This document shows positions 24,576 to 36,005 of a stretch of 64,000 bases of DNA, one piece after another (the first letter of the stretch is position 1; every line of letters begins with the position of its first letter). The stretch lies in assembly GCA_949152475.1 (NCBI GenBank), contig OX424570.1, forward strand, positions 8,172,181 to 8,236,180, in the 5' to 3' direction. The notes beneath the pieces were generated by a model. The model was not told the DNA's origin. It saw nothing but the letters and a program-made list of their open reading frames with translations, and searched no databases. The DNA comes from Terebella lapidaria (lineage: Eukaryota > Annelida > Polychaeta > Terebellida > Terebellidae). The translations under genes were made by a program, and so were the position numbers.

Positions 24576-25269
24576 TGACTTGAGGTTGAAATTATGACTT
24601 TTCTCTGCTCATTGCATTTAGTGAGTAATATTTTTGCATTATATAATGCGTTCTGTGCATTGCGTGCATGAATGTGTATGCAAATTGCATGTGTATGACT
24701 TGTAAATATCAATATATAACACAATATTACATGTGTATATATCAATATATAACCCAATACTCCAGTAATGCATATCTAGCGTCGACTTATAAATTACATC
24801 GGTGGATGTATATAAATAATACTGCAAGCTAGATGTACTGTTACTTTATTATAAATCGAACTCTTATATATGGGCGTATGTGATTTGCCATCCCACGTTG
24901 TCCAAAATATTCTAGATATACTGTATGTGTGCATGCTTACAGCATTTGTACAGTACTCTAAGATGAACCTAAATATAATACAGGATTTTCGAAGAGGACT
25001 TTATGTATGTGTATTAATACAAATTGGGCATGTTAGCTGTACGCTTTGCTTTCACACTATGTCATATTTGTGATATAGCGGTATGTACATTGCATGATAG
25101 TGTATGTATTTCGCCTACTTTATATGTAATCAAGATATGCCATAGGAACTATAGAATTTACGAAAGATTTCTTGTAAACATGTGTTTTGTATAAATACCA
25201 TATTAGTTGTGTAACATCTGGGTGCAAACGGATCTTTGAGCGCTTGACGTAATACCGTAGCCTAATACA
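24576..25269 (+). other. Inter-ORF spacer of the non-LTR element
   Basis: 694 bp of AT-rich sequence between ORF1 and ORF2 with many stops in all frames. ORF1 is in frame 3 and ORF2 in frame 1. ORF2 must therefore be reached by reinitiation, an internal start or a separate RNA rather than a simple frameshift. No conserved element is recognised. Confidence 0.6.
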
Positions 25270-28200
25270 ATGAAGCATAATTTGAAGATAGGATCTGTAA
25301 ATATTGAAGGAGGTTTGAACGACAAACTATCACTACCTGACTTGTATAACATAGTTAAGAGTTTCGATATTTTCATTTTTGTTGAGACTTGGTTACATTC
25401 TGACGATCAAAGGGTGTCGCTAGATGGATATGGACATTTTCGGTCAGACCGAAAGAAAAACAAGCGCGCAAAGCGAGGATCAGGGGGTGTATGTGTGTTC
25501 TTTAGAAACAATATCGCGAAAGGCCTGCAAAAAATCAAGAGTAAAAATGACGATTGTATGTGGATAAAATTTGACAAGCATTTTTTCGACATCACGGATG
25601 ATATATATGTATGTTGTTGTTATTTACCCCCAGAGACCTCGAGTGTCCTCACTACATGTAAAATTGACGTACATGACATTCTTCTGGAGGAGATCACCTT
25701 TTTCCAAAACAAGGGAGAAGTAATTATAATGGGTGATTTGAATAGCAGAACAGGGGAGAAACAAGAAACCTGGATAAATATTAATTCCATATCCATGGAC
25801 GGGCATGTTGATTGTGACTATGTTCCATTACCTATCAGATTCTGTCAAGATAACAAATGCAACTCGTATGGACGTAGGTTAATAGACACCCTCAATGAAT
25901 GTCATCTACTGATATTAAACGGAAGAACTCCGGGGGACCTGTTGGGTCTCCAAACATACCATGGCTACAATGGTAGCTCGTGTATTGATTTGGGCATTGT
26001 AAGTGATAAGTTGTATAGCCGTATTCAATACTTCAAAGTTTATGACACCCCGTGGTTTTCGGATCACTCCCCGATAGGACTTTGTATGTCGACTGGTATC
26101 ATTAACAATAACACGAGCAGATGTAACCTTGTCAACCCTCCACTAAAATATAAATGGGACGAGCAAGGTAAACAAGAATATATTAGGATATCTCGTTCTG
26201 ATAACGCGATCTGTGACATGAATAGCATTGTCAATAACTTTAACCTGAGCGGTTCTGAAGCAGTGTCTAAATTAACAGACCTAATTCGTTCCTTCGCAGA
26301 GGAAAGCTTGAAACCTATGAACCCCATAGCTAAAAGTAAAAACAAATACCCATGCAAATGGTCTCGCGATTCGGAAACTGCCGATGCAAAGAAGTATTTC
26401 AAACATACAAGACATATATTCAATAAGGATCTCACCAGTCTTGATAAACGACAACAATTTTTGAATGCTAAGAAAAAATACAAAAAATCTATCAAGAATT
26501 TCCAGCGTAACTCTAAGTCTAGTTGTTGGAATAAATTAGCATCTATGGAAAAAGATAACCCTAAGGGATTCTGGAAAGAAGTTAACCATATTTTGGGGAA
26601 AAACCAGAAGGAACAACAGCCGGTCGAACCTGAGGAGTGGGTCTCTCATTTTAAAACATTACTCAATTCACAGGCAGATAATTCCGACACCCAGTTCCAG
26701 GAATACGTCCGATCGGGACTAAGTACCATTGAAAATTGTTCAAGTAGCCCGGGTGTTTTAGATTTCCCATTGACCGAAGAAGAGCTATCAACAGCCCTGA
26801 AAAAACTCAGAAGGGGTAAATCGAGCGGTATAGATTCGATCACAAACGATATGCTAATTGATGGCGGATTATGTCTGCATCAGACAATTCTTCACATCTT
26901 TAACAAACTACTATCTGAAGGTTGTTACCCATCCTCTTGGCAGTCTAACATCATTGTTCCAATATTCAAATCCGGGGCAAAAACTGACCCCGACAATTAT
27001 AGAGGAATTGCCATCTCCAGTTGCTTGGGAAAACTATTTAGCTCATTAATAAATAGCAGACTGGAATCCTTTCTGAAAACAAATAACATGATCTCAATTA
27101 ATCAAAACGGCTTTAAAAAAGATCATCGTACGGAGGATAATATTTTCATCCTACAATCCCTGTACGACAAATACGTTAAATCAATGGGCAATAAATTATA
27201 TGTTGCCTTTATTGACTTCCGTAAATTCTTCGATACAATTAATAGAGACTTCTTGTATTACAAGTTGCAGAAAATGGGCATAACCGGCAATGTATATAAT
27301 GTTATCAAGTCGATGTATGCTTCCTGTTTTTACCATATCAAATGTGATGATGGAATCACAGACAAAATACGATCGTCTTCTGGTATGAAACAAGGTTGCA
27401 ATTTGAGCCCAGCGCTCTCTAATATATATCAAAATGATATACACGACATCTTTGGTGATTCTTGTCACCCTGTATCTCTTGGTGCTCATAAATTCAACTC
27501 TCTGTCTTGGGCGGATGACCTTGTCCTTTTGTCGACCTCTCCAGCTGGTCTACAGAATTGCTTGGACGCTCTTTATAAGTATTGCTTTAAATGGGCTATT
27601 AATATTAATCCAGTTAAAACCAAATGTATGGTTATGTCGAAGGGCAAATGTAAACACTGCCCCACTTTTACTCTGAACGAGTCTGTACTGGAGAACACTA
27701 AGCAAACAACATATCTTGGTTTTGTGATAACTTCGAATATGAGTCACAGTGCTATGATGGACGATAGGATCCTGAAAGCGAATCGTGCCTCCTTTGTTCT
27801 TCGAAAGGCCATCATGTCTTCCAATAATTCTAGTATAAATGTAAATATTGCAATTAGTCTTTTCGACAAAATTATATCTCCAATCCTACTATATGGATGC
27901 AGTATATGGGGGATGCCTACCTCCAATAATTTAATATACTTAAATGGTGTACAGGAAGGGGGAGACACCAGAGCTGCCACGAATAATGCTTTCTATAAAA
28001 TTAGCGGGCAACATATCCAGTTTTGCTCGGCCAAACGCGTAGGAAAAATAGATATTAACACGCCGAGACCTATATTAGTTAATGTAGGACGCTTGCAAGA
28101 CAAACTGTTACTACTCAACAACTCGCCATTGGATAACAACCACGTTGTAAATTACGATTCTCGCTCTGAGAAAATTGCTTACGAGAAAATGCATTCTAAA

Positions 28201-28956
28201 TATCTTAAGTTCGTTTTAGGAGTCAATAAATGGTCTAGTAACTCGGCTGTCAGGGCTGAACTCGGAAGATTCCCTATATCTATCAAAGCAATGTCCTTGG
28301 GTGTAAAATATTGGCACAAGATTGCGTGCGGCAACACCCCGAATGCTCTCTTAGTAGCCGCCTATACTTCCACGAACGAGAGACCATCTGCGTGGTTACA
28401 GTCGATTGAGTACGTCATTAAAATGACTGGTATGAACTACGTGTGGGAAAATCCCCTATCTATAACAAACAAATACATTTACCACAAAATTAAGCATATA
28501 CTTTGTGATCAATATGTACAAAACTTTTTTGCAAACCAGCCGTATGATGCTTGCGGTTTGAATGGTATTAAGGATACATACATATTTAGTAACTACCTCT
28601 CTATCATTCAATCGCCATCGATGCGAAGCACATTCACAAAATTTAGAATAGGGAATATACACAAATATGTTCGAAACAGTGATATCAGTTGCCCCCTGTG
28701 TTCCTCAAATGTTAACAATGGCCTTCACCATGTATTTTTGCATTGTAAAACTGACAAAGTATATAATCTAAGAAACGGTTTTGACCATGATATGAAAAAA
28801 CTCATAAAAAATTACGAACGTATGTCTGACAAAGAGAAGTTATTCACCATTTTAGATCTAAGGACAGACAAATGTTGCAATAAAGAAAAGTATCAACAAT
28901 TTATAAGGTTAGTAACTTCCTATATTAAAGCAATGCAGGTGATCCTAAAAGAGTAG
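25270..28956 (+). CDS. Non-LTR ORF2: APE-type endonuclease and reverse transcriptase
   Basis: 1228 residues, uninterrupted. Residues 1-~270 form an apurinic-endonuclease-like domain with Asn11, Glu39 in FVETWL, Asp156/Asn158 in IIMGDLNSR, and Asp265/His266 in SDHSPIG. This domain nicks target DNA to prime reverse transcription. The RT domain spans about 500-800: KSSGIDSITNDML, then YRGIAISSCLGKLFSSLI, FIDFRKFFDTINRD (Asp649), SGMKQGCNLSPALSNIY, and LSWADDLVLLS with the catalytic pair Asp749/Asp750. The usual Tyr before ADD is Trp here. The C-terminus carries a C-x2-C-x8/9-H-x4-C knuckle (from Cys1141, CPLCSSNVNNGLHHVFLHC). No RNase H domain is seen. Length and order are typical of jockey/CR1/I-like ORF2. 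The start ATG at 25270 gives a complete endonuclease. Confidence 0.93.
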   Translation: MKHNLKIGSVNIEGGLNDKLSLPDLYNIVKSFDIFIFVETWLHSDDQRVSLDGYGHFRSDRKKNKRAKRGSGGVCVFFRNNIAKGLQKIKSKNDDCMWIKFDKHFFDITDDIYVCCCYLPPETSSVLTTCKIDVHDILLEEITFFQNKGEVIIMGDLNSRTGEKQETWININSISMDGHVDCDYVPLPIRFCQDNKCNSYGRRLIDTLNECHLLILNGRTPGDLLGLQTYHGYNGSSCIDLGIVSDKLYSRIQYFKVYDTPWFSDHSPIGLCMSTGIINNNTSRCNLVNPPLKYKWDEQGKQEYIRISRSDNAICDMNSIVNNFNLSGSEAVSKLTDLIRSFAEESLKPMNPIAKSKNKYPCKWSRDSETADAKKYFKHTRHIFNKDLTSLDKRQQFLNAKKKYKKSIKNFQRNSKSSCWNKLASMEKDNPKGFWKEVNHILGKNQKEQQPVEPEEWVSHFKTLLNSQADNSDTQFQEYVRSGLSTIENCSSSPGVLDFPLTEEELSTALKKLRRGKSSGIDSITNDMLIDGGLCLHQTILHIFNKLLSEGCYPSSWQSNIIVPIFKSGAKTDPDNYRGIAISSCLGKLFSSLINSRLESFLKTNNMISINQNGFKKDHRTEDNIFILQSLYDKYVKSMGNKLYVAFIDFRKFFDTINRDFLYYKLQKMGITGNVYNVIKSMYASCFYHIKCDDGITDKIRSSSGMKQGCNLSPALSNIYQNDIHDIFGDSCHPVSLGAHKFNSLSWADDLVLLSTSPAGLQNCLDALYKYCFKWAININPVKTKCMVMSKGKCKHCPTFTLNESVLENTKQTTYLGFVITSNMSHSAMMDDRILKANRASFVLRKAIMSSNNSSINVNIAISLFDKIISPILLYGCSIWGMPTSNNLIYLNGVQEGGDTRAATNNAFYKISGQHIQFCSAKRVGKIDINTPRPILVNVGRLQDKLLLLNNSPLDNNHVVNYDSRSEKIAYEKMHSKYLKFVLGVNKWSSNSAVRAELGRFPISIKAMSLGVKYWHKIACGNTPNALLVAAYTSTNERPSAWLQSIEYVIKMTGMNYVWENPLSITNKYIYHKIKHILCDQYVQNFFANQPYDACGLNGIKDTYIFSNYLSIIQSPSMRSTFTKFRIGNIHKYVRNSDISCPLCSSNVNNGLHHVFLHCKTDKVYNLRNGFDHDMKKLIKNYERMSDKEKLFTILDLRTDKCCNKEKYQQFIRLVTSYIKAMQVILKE

Positions 28957-29093
28957 GCCTTTATAACACCATCGGTGCTCATGGTCATGTCTGTAACATG
29001 TTCTGTCTGTATCATTTTTTATTTACACGTATCTCATGTATAATATTTGTCTGTATGTTGGTTATTATGTACCCTGTACATTTACGCCAATAA

Positions 29094-29118
29094 ACTTGAT
29101 TGATTGATTGATTGATTG
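29094..29118 (+). repeat. (TGAT)n 3' tail of the non-LTR element
   Basis: A short run of TGAT units follows CCAATAAACT near 29086, which includes an AATAAA signal. Microsatellite tails of this kind mark the 3' end of many non-LTR families. Confidence 0.85.
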
Positions 29119-29842
29119 AGTAAAAAGACGTCTTTTGGACAATGTAATAAGTCGCTGAATAGACGACACTACTTGCCACCATTAAAGACATCTTTAGAGC
29201 TGCTGAAACACCCCGAAAGTTGTTTTTAGAGAAAAGACCTGACTTGACCTCGTTCTGAATCTGTACACATCTTTGTATATGCTCTGTGAGACACAGAACT
29301 CAGTGGCTGCTGACTCGCCGGACACATGTGCTTCCCCACCCAAGGCCGGAGGCAGTCAGAGCTCAGTATCTGATAGGCTAGCAGCCCTCTATCTCGATAT
29401 GAGGCTGGGTTATCCGCTGCCGGGTGGATGCGATTGTAAATGATCCAAGTAAATAGCCCAACGGTCAGTGCAGGGAGAGGCTGTGTATATTCTTGAACCG
29501 CGAAACTTCAAGTTTATTTATGGGGAGAACTCGGATCGAGTATATATATACAAACAGTCCGATATTTTTCCATCTAGAGCGGTGCATTCGAAAACCCTTT
29601 GATTAAATTCTAAAGGCCAACAGCATGTAGATCTATATGTTCAGTAAACTATAGCTACCTGTAGGACAAGAAGTTCAAAAATATATTCGATCCTTGTGCG
29701 AAATAATGAATTAGGCCTATATCTGTGTTACCAGTAGTGAAACAACGTCTTAAAGACGTTTTTTTTTCAGTCACGACCGTCGTAGTGAATGCGACGAGAA
29801 AACGACCGTGAAAAGACGTCTTAATCATGTCGCGTGTCCAGG
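29119..29842. repeat. GACGTC-rich repeat, right part, and adjoining non-coding DNA
   Basis: Starts TAAAAAGACGTCTTTTGGAC and carries another cluster at 29745-29825 (ACGTCTTAAAGACGT, AAAAGACGTCTTAA). It is the counterpart of 21272-21461. The middle (about 29160-29740) holds nothing recognisable. Confidence 0.55.
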
Positions 29843-30959
29843 GGGGAAGAGGATGATGACAATAAAAATCCTCGGATGAAACACTTTTGACCTCATTTAC
29901 GATAACTGAGAGCGGAATGCTGCAACGAGTTTATTCATTTCACACTCTGGTCACAATATTAGAAAGTCTCATCTTTTTCATTTTTGACATTCTTGGTGTA
30001 ACGCTCACATTCAATAGCACAATAGCGTTAACCTAAATGTGAAGTAATTATTTGTTCAGTTCCAAAGTTGGTTGTTAGAATTATATATATTCCATGTACA
30101 AATCTAAAAGTGTTGCAGCGAAGGAACATAAACAACACATGGACAACTTTTATGCAGCTTTACAGACTTTGTCCGTGAAGCGTGATATGTGACATCCAGA
30201 ATCACACCAGTAGAAGGCTTTCCATTGAATCGATTCAGAACTGGGATGAATCCATAATCATAACTCTGAGAGACACGAGAGCCTTTCGTCGTTGGAGAGA
30301 CCATTGATATATTTCATAAGCTTGTCTATGAGAGTCTATCGTCCTTGGACTACTTTTGTTATCAATGCATGAGTGCGTGGGAATTGACTGAATGCCACCT
30401 CTTTCATTGACTGTCGACACTACGTTGACCGCAATGTACTTCCCTGTATATCTGGAAAATACACTATTTCCATTGTTCGTACCTTTGAATGTTTGTTTTG
30501 ATGTTTGAATGATTTGAGAATGAATGATATATTTCAAAAGGAAGTGATGAGTGATATGAACAAAGTGATAATCATGTTCCACGTCGACCTGAAACAGCAA
30601 GGATTGCACGGATTTAAGTGTATATCATTAACATACATTATATAATACTTCCTTAGAAAACATTTATTCAGCGTATCTGCGTTACAAGTGCTAAAGTTTT
30701 ATCATTTCTGTGCATGTAATGTTGTTGAAATTATTATTTCAATGCGACGAGCAACAAACACTGAACGTCCAGTTCTTGAATCCTGAAGTTGCGTCATTGC
30801 ACACATTTTGAGGCATTATAAATGAGGTGGAATATGGATGGTTGCTACTGTGCAAAAAAAAAAAAAAAACGATTGCACTCATAATACGGCAAGTTACATC
30901 ATGACATCCCCATCAGAATCCCTGAAATACAGACAAAAACATAATATGTAAACAGACTT
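29843..30959 (-). other. Stretch with a diverged, coding-like copy of the 31.0/33.7-kb segment
   Basis: About 30250-30490 is a diverged relative of 31020-31270 and 33650-33890. On the minus strand the first two share FSR, SIPTHS and SSPRT at equivalent positions, so the family may once have been coding. In this copy the frame 30235-30609 is open over 124 codons and a second frame (30104-30304) continues it after a shift. I do not recognise the protein. There is also a 16-base A run at 30854-30869. Confidence 0.35.
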
Positions 30960-32250
30960 TAAAAAAATGTTATAATCAGAGTATAGATGTCTTTTTTCTT
31001 GACATTATTCCGAACTTTGGTGAATCAATAAGTGTAGCTTTGAGAGATCTAAAAGCCTGTCCTCGTTGGAGAGACCATTGAAATTCTTTCTAAGGTTGTT
31101 TTATGGAACTGTGTCGTCCTTGGACTACTTGCTATCTGAAAGCCTGAGTGTGTGGGAATGGACTGATGCCATAAAGTATAATTCAATTCTCTTTCATCGC
31201 CTTTGAAAGCGGTGTAGACCATATTGTACCTCCTCCTATAATTCCTTGAAAAGATGCCCTGTTTCTATTATGTGCAAGTATTAGGCAAAAGAATTGGCAC
31301 ATATATATTCAAGTGGATACATGTAATCTTAATTTCGTTGAGGACCCAGGGTTTGACGCCACATGGCAACATCATATAAATTCACATTATCTTTCAATAG
31401 TTTCATAATCACGAATAGGAAGATGCGCATTGTAAATACAATTATTTCCAGGTTCGCAATCAGGTTTACTTGTGTCTATCAATCAGAAAGGCACACACAT
31501 TCATTTGTTTTAGATAAAACACTCATAAAGAGGGGATGCACAATATACAACATAAATGTAAAACTACCCTGAAATACGGAATGGAAATAGATGGTCATGC
31601 AAAAGTATTGTATTTTGTGGGCTCTCTGTGAACAGGAGAAAACAGGCTCAACAGAATAATTGAATCTGTTCATGGGTTCATAATGAAATTCCAAGGGCTA
31701 ACAATCTCTTATAATTAAAACTGACCTAGATAGACATAAACAAGCAAAACATGGTGATTGCAATTTTCCGGTTGATGAATAAGCTTGAGGCAGAAAGTGA
31801 TTAATAACTAACACTTCACAGACAATCTCGACAACTTACGTGTACCGAAAGTCGAGTAATTTCCACACGTGTGTACCAGTATTTACCTGGATGTACTTAC
31901 ATTGATAGAATATGTGTATACTAGTATATGGATACATATGAACACCTAGAGGTCTGACAGATGATATTTTTTATCGTAAAACATAATTTACGGGGGTTCA
32001 TGAGTTTCCCTGTCATTTTTGTTTCTCTCACTTCGTATGCCTGATATGACTTTCTGTCCCCGGACTATGAGATTGGATAACGGACCCTGTTTTGTTTGCT
32101 CGGAATACTTAATACTGGGTATTGATTCCACGTCTATAATTCTCATCATCATTCCTGCAACCCTTTGTGTAGAGATTAGAATTTAGTTATGAGCTTTACA
32201 ACACCAATTTTACAGTATACATGTATATTATTACGCAGATTGATCACGCT
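30960..32250. repeat. Segmental duplication, copy 1 (partner 33580-34740)
   Basis: About 1.2 kb collinear with 33580-34740. Shared landmarks in order are CTAAAAGCCTGTCCTCGTTG (near 31050), GATAGACATAAACAAGCAAA (near 31730), CACAGACAATCTCGACAA (near 31816) and CATTCCTGCAACCCTTTGT (near 32152). The first part is also related to 30250-30490. No intact gene is seen. Confidence 0.8.
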
Positions 32251-33579
32251 TAGCCAGTTTCAGCAACAAGCTGGAGCCCAAATTCGTTATCCACCTATGC
32301 AGTCTATAGATCAAATTGCCTGGCAGTGGGATAAACGTAGCATAACACAATATCCTGATCCAACTGTGAAAACAACCAGCTCATTTCCGCAAGCCACACA
32401 TAATTAACCCACAATAAACAAAATCGATTCGTTTTCACTGCAATCTGATAAATGGGTTTGGCAATGGAATGTCTATTCGTTTGAAGGATTCTTGTGTGAA
32501 TAATATATTCTGTCTAAACTGTTCAGTGCCACATCTCGTTCTACGCTGACATAGGACAATATACACAGATGTGCCGGTGTGATTCAAGTTTGAATTAAAA
32601 CTAAAATTTAACTAATCTATATAATATTTATTAATTAATATTATGTGAATAAACATAAACTTACAGTGTGGGAAAAAAGTTTGGTAGTATTTAATTTTCT
32701 CATTCAGCAACCAGCTATCAATCATTTATTTTTGAGAGTTATCGTTTGTTTTTCTTTGGAAATATTTATCTTGATGATAAATTTTCCTCTGACAGTCGAA
32801 TGAACCATCACGTAGGGATTCCTGCCAAATAATTCCGAAGCCTGGAAAAAAACATTTCTGGATCACTCAGACAGCAAGAAGGGCTCTTAATCAATTTCAA
32901 CCATTTTGTGCATAACTTTGTAAGATAAATGCAGACACAAATCATATTCAATTCAACTAAAACTCGTATGTTTGAGTTTTTGTTGACGTTATTTTCGGAC
33001 TCATGGCCCTGGATAAACATGTCTAAGATATATCAGGGATGAACTATGACCTGGACGTGATATTTTTTTGCGAGTCGGCATTTTTCATTTCCGTGAATAT
33101 TTCGGAAACGGTGCATCGTAGAGTGAAACGGGCGTCATATTTTCGAGTTTTTAAAGTAAATAAACATGTGTTCGGGATATTGAGGACCCTGGCCCGAATT
33201 TTGATGAGTAAGCATTTTATTGGATATTCATCACCGTGCAACCATCTTATAAATCTTATGAAATGGTCGGACTGGTTTCTATCCCAAAACGTTGTATTCT
33301 ACGTTTGTTATAGGCATCATCGAAATCTGACTGTATTGGTAGTAATAAATTGAGTATTCTCACATCCACGCCATCTTTTGGCTTTGATGACAGATTAGTT
33401 GTTTGTTTTTCTACTAATACTCTGAGCAGCTGTAAGTGATAATGTTCTCCTAAAAGTTAAGGCTCCATTATGATGTACATGAGCATCTGTTCTCAAACCT
33501 TCTGAACACAATACTATTCGTATTGTCAATTTTTATCATATAAGAGAACTGATGATGTCACTAGAACAACTACAACTCG
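32251..33579. other. Gene-free stretch between the two duplicated segments
   Basis: Mostly unrecognised AT-rich DNA. About 33190-33360 resembles 6600-6760, another trace of a dispersed repeat family. Confidence 0.45.
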
Positions 33580-34740
33580 TATGTAAACAGACTTTCAAAA
33601 ACGGTTAAAATCAGAGTATAAATGACTTTCTTGACATTTTTCCGAAATAACAATGTAGCTTTGAGAGATCTAAAAGCCTGTCGTCGTTGGAGAGACCATT
33701 GAAACTCTTTCTAAGGTTTTTTTATGGAACTGTGTCGTCCTTGGAGTACTTTTTACATGAAAGCCTGTGTGTGTGGGAATGGACTGATGCCATAAATTGG
33801 AATCAAATTCGCCTTTCATCGCCTTTGAAAGCAGTGTTGACCATATTGTACCTCCTCCTATGATACCTTGAAAAGATGCCCTGTTTCTATTATCTGTGTG
33901 TAAGTATTAGGCGAGCGAATTGGCACATATTTATTCAAGTGGACGCAGGTAATCTCAATTTCGTTAAATAACTAAGGTTGGACTCCACATAATTACACTA
34001 TACAAGTTAACAGGTTTTATCATATCAATGATAGAATTGTTTTATTTGTAATGAAAAACAAATAGAAGTTCGTATCTAGAAGGATGTCTTGTTCCTATTT
34101 TTAGGAGGCTTCGTTTCGGGTTCGCAATCAGGTCTGTCAAGTCGTCACAAACTTTCATCTATTTCGGGTAAAACACTCATAAAAAGGAAGTTCACAATAT
34201 GCAATATGCCTGAAATAGATGGTCATGTAAAATATTGTCCTTTGTGGTGTCTCTGTGAAGAGGAGAAAACAGGATCAGCAGAATAATTAAATCTGTTCAT
34301 GGGTTCATAATGAAATTCCAAGGGCTTACAATTCATTATAATTAAAACGGATGTAGATAGACATAAACAAGCAAAACATTGTGACTGCAATTTTCCGTTT
34401 GGGGAATAAACTTGTGAGATAGGAAGTGATTAATTACCAACACGTCACAGACAATCTCGACAATGTACGTGTACCGGAAGTGTAATTTCGTATAACTTCC
34501 ACACATGTGTACCAGTAGTTACAGGATGTACTTACATTGATGAAATATGTGTATACTAGTACATGGATACATATGTACCTAGAGATCTAACAGATGCTGT
34601 TTTTCATGTAAAACATAATCATCATTATCATTCCTGCAACCCTTTGTTGAAGATTGGAATTTAGTTATGAGCTTCACAATAGCAACTCTACAGTATACAG
34701 TCATGTATATCATTAATCAGATTGAACACGTGTACAAGTT
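33580..34740. repeat. Segmental duplication, copy 2 (partner 30960-32250)
   Basis: Collinear with copy 1 but somewhat shorter. The minus-strand frame seen in copy 1 is broken here by frameshifts, so the copies are not conserved as coding sequence. Confidence 0.8.
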
Positions 34741-36005
34741 TCGTGACCTAATGAAGCTTAGGTTCGTAGGTTTACTGGTGACCTTGACCATAGATCCACT
34801 TAATTGGCAAAGCGTGAATTAGCTGCTGCTGACAGAAAACTTCGAAAAACACCCAGTCATCTTTTAATGACTTGACCAAGGATGAAATTCGAGGCCATTT
34901 TGAACTGAAATATGTGGACTGATTAATTTGATAAGTCAGAGTAGTGAAAGCAATTTGGCTCAGAAATTTCAGTAATTTTTTCAGAACATAATTCATCTCT
35001 TTGAATTCAAATCTCCATCTTATCCAACTTATCCATCAAATCAGTATTATAGATCTATGTGTGAAAGTGTTAAAACCTACCAGACCAACATTTGTCTGGA
35101 AGTTTCGCAAAGATGTATTACTTATTTGCAGGGTTGAAATATTTGACAGACTTCTAACTGATGTGCATGAAAAGTTGTGTGTTCTTTCATCACGTTCCAT
35201 AATCCATTGCTGGCCATGAAAATTTTGGACAGCGTAGACGTGCTCGTCTTTGTAAACAGTATCATGTCCGGTACATTTGTCAAATATATTTATTCATATT
35301 GATATTAATATGTTTGTATCATCCAATGTCAGTCAACTTACCATCATCTTTCGTCTTGCTAACCTAAAACTAGAACCTAAAACTCCACACTGTATTTCTG
35401 GCTACCATGTATTTTGTCGTTTCTGCGAAATGATGTATTTGTTGACATTACATCATCAACGGAAACCTAATGTGTGGAACGTGAAGTGAGCACATAAATT
35501 GCAGTAGCAACTGCCTTAAGCTATTGTACCTAGTTGTGATCCAATAACATACCAAATATTATTCAACTCTTAGTTTTTTTTTTAAATTAACATTGCAATG
35601 AGACTTAAGATATCGAATGTGGATGACGTCATCGACACATTGTAGGTTACTGGATTGACTGTGTACATCAATGTCAATAACACGGAGTAGAGGTATAAGT
35701 AATGTAGGTCCATATGCACAGATTTCAGTGCCATTGAACCCACAGCCCACCGAAATCACACTACCAAAGTTAGAGCTCATACACGACAAATTGCTGATGT
35801 GTCCAAAACAGAGATTTCACATTGTATTCGAAAGACACCCAAAAATAATTTGCACAGTTTTGATAACTTATTATTTTCCAGTGTCTGTTAATTTTTGTGC
35901 ATTTACAATTTCATACTTTCGCTTTAGATATGCCAATTTATATATCTGCCTTTGTCTGTGCACATGTGTATCTCCTTTGGCTGATGGATTCTCGTTTCAA
36001 TACAG
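34741..36005. other. Gene-free stretch
   Basis: No gene recognised. The plus-strand frame 35671-36051 runs into the next element and has no family motifs. Confidence 0.4.

Larger units (their letters stand above)
21462..29118 (+). mobile_element. Near-complete two-ORF non-LTR retrotransposon
   Basis: About 7.66 kb. The order is a ~450-bp 5' UTR, ORF1 (21909-24575), a 694-bp spacer, ORF2 (25270-28956), a short 3' UTR and a (TGAT)n tail (about 29094-29118). AGTAAA occurs at both borders (21456-21461 and 29119-29124) and may be a 6-bp target-site duplication, which would place the ends at 21462 and 29118. Both ORFs are intact over their full lengths, so the copy is young or still active. The (TGAT)n tail replaces poly(A), as in CR1/L2/I-type families. 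I do not assign a clade, because RT phylogeny would be needed. The ORF1 content (NADAR plus SGNH) is unusual. Confidence 0.85.
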
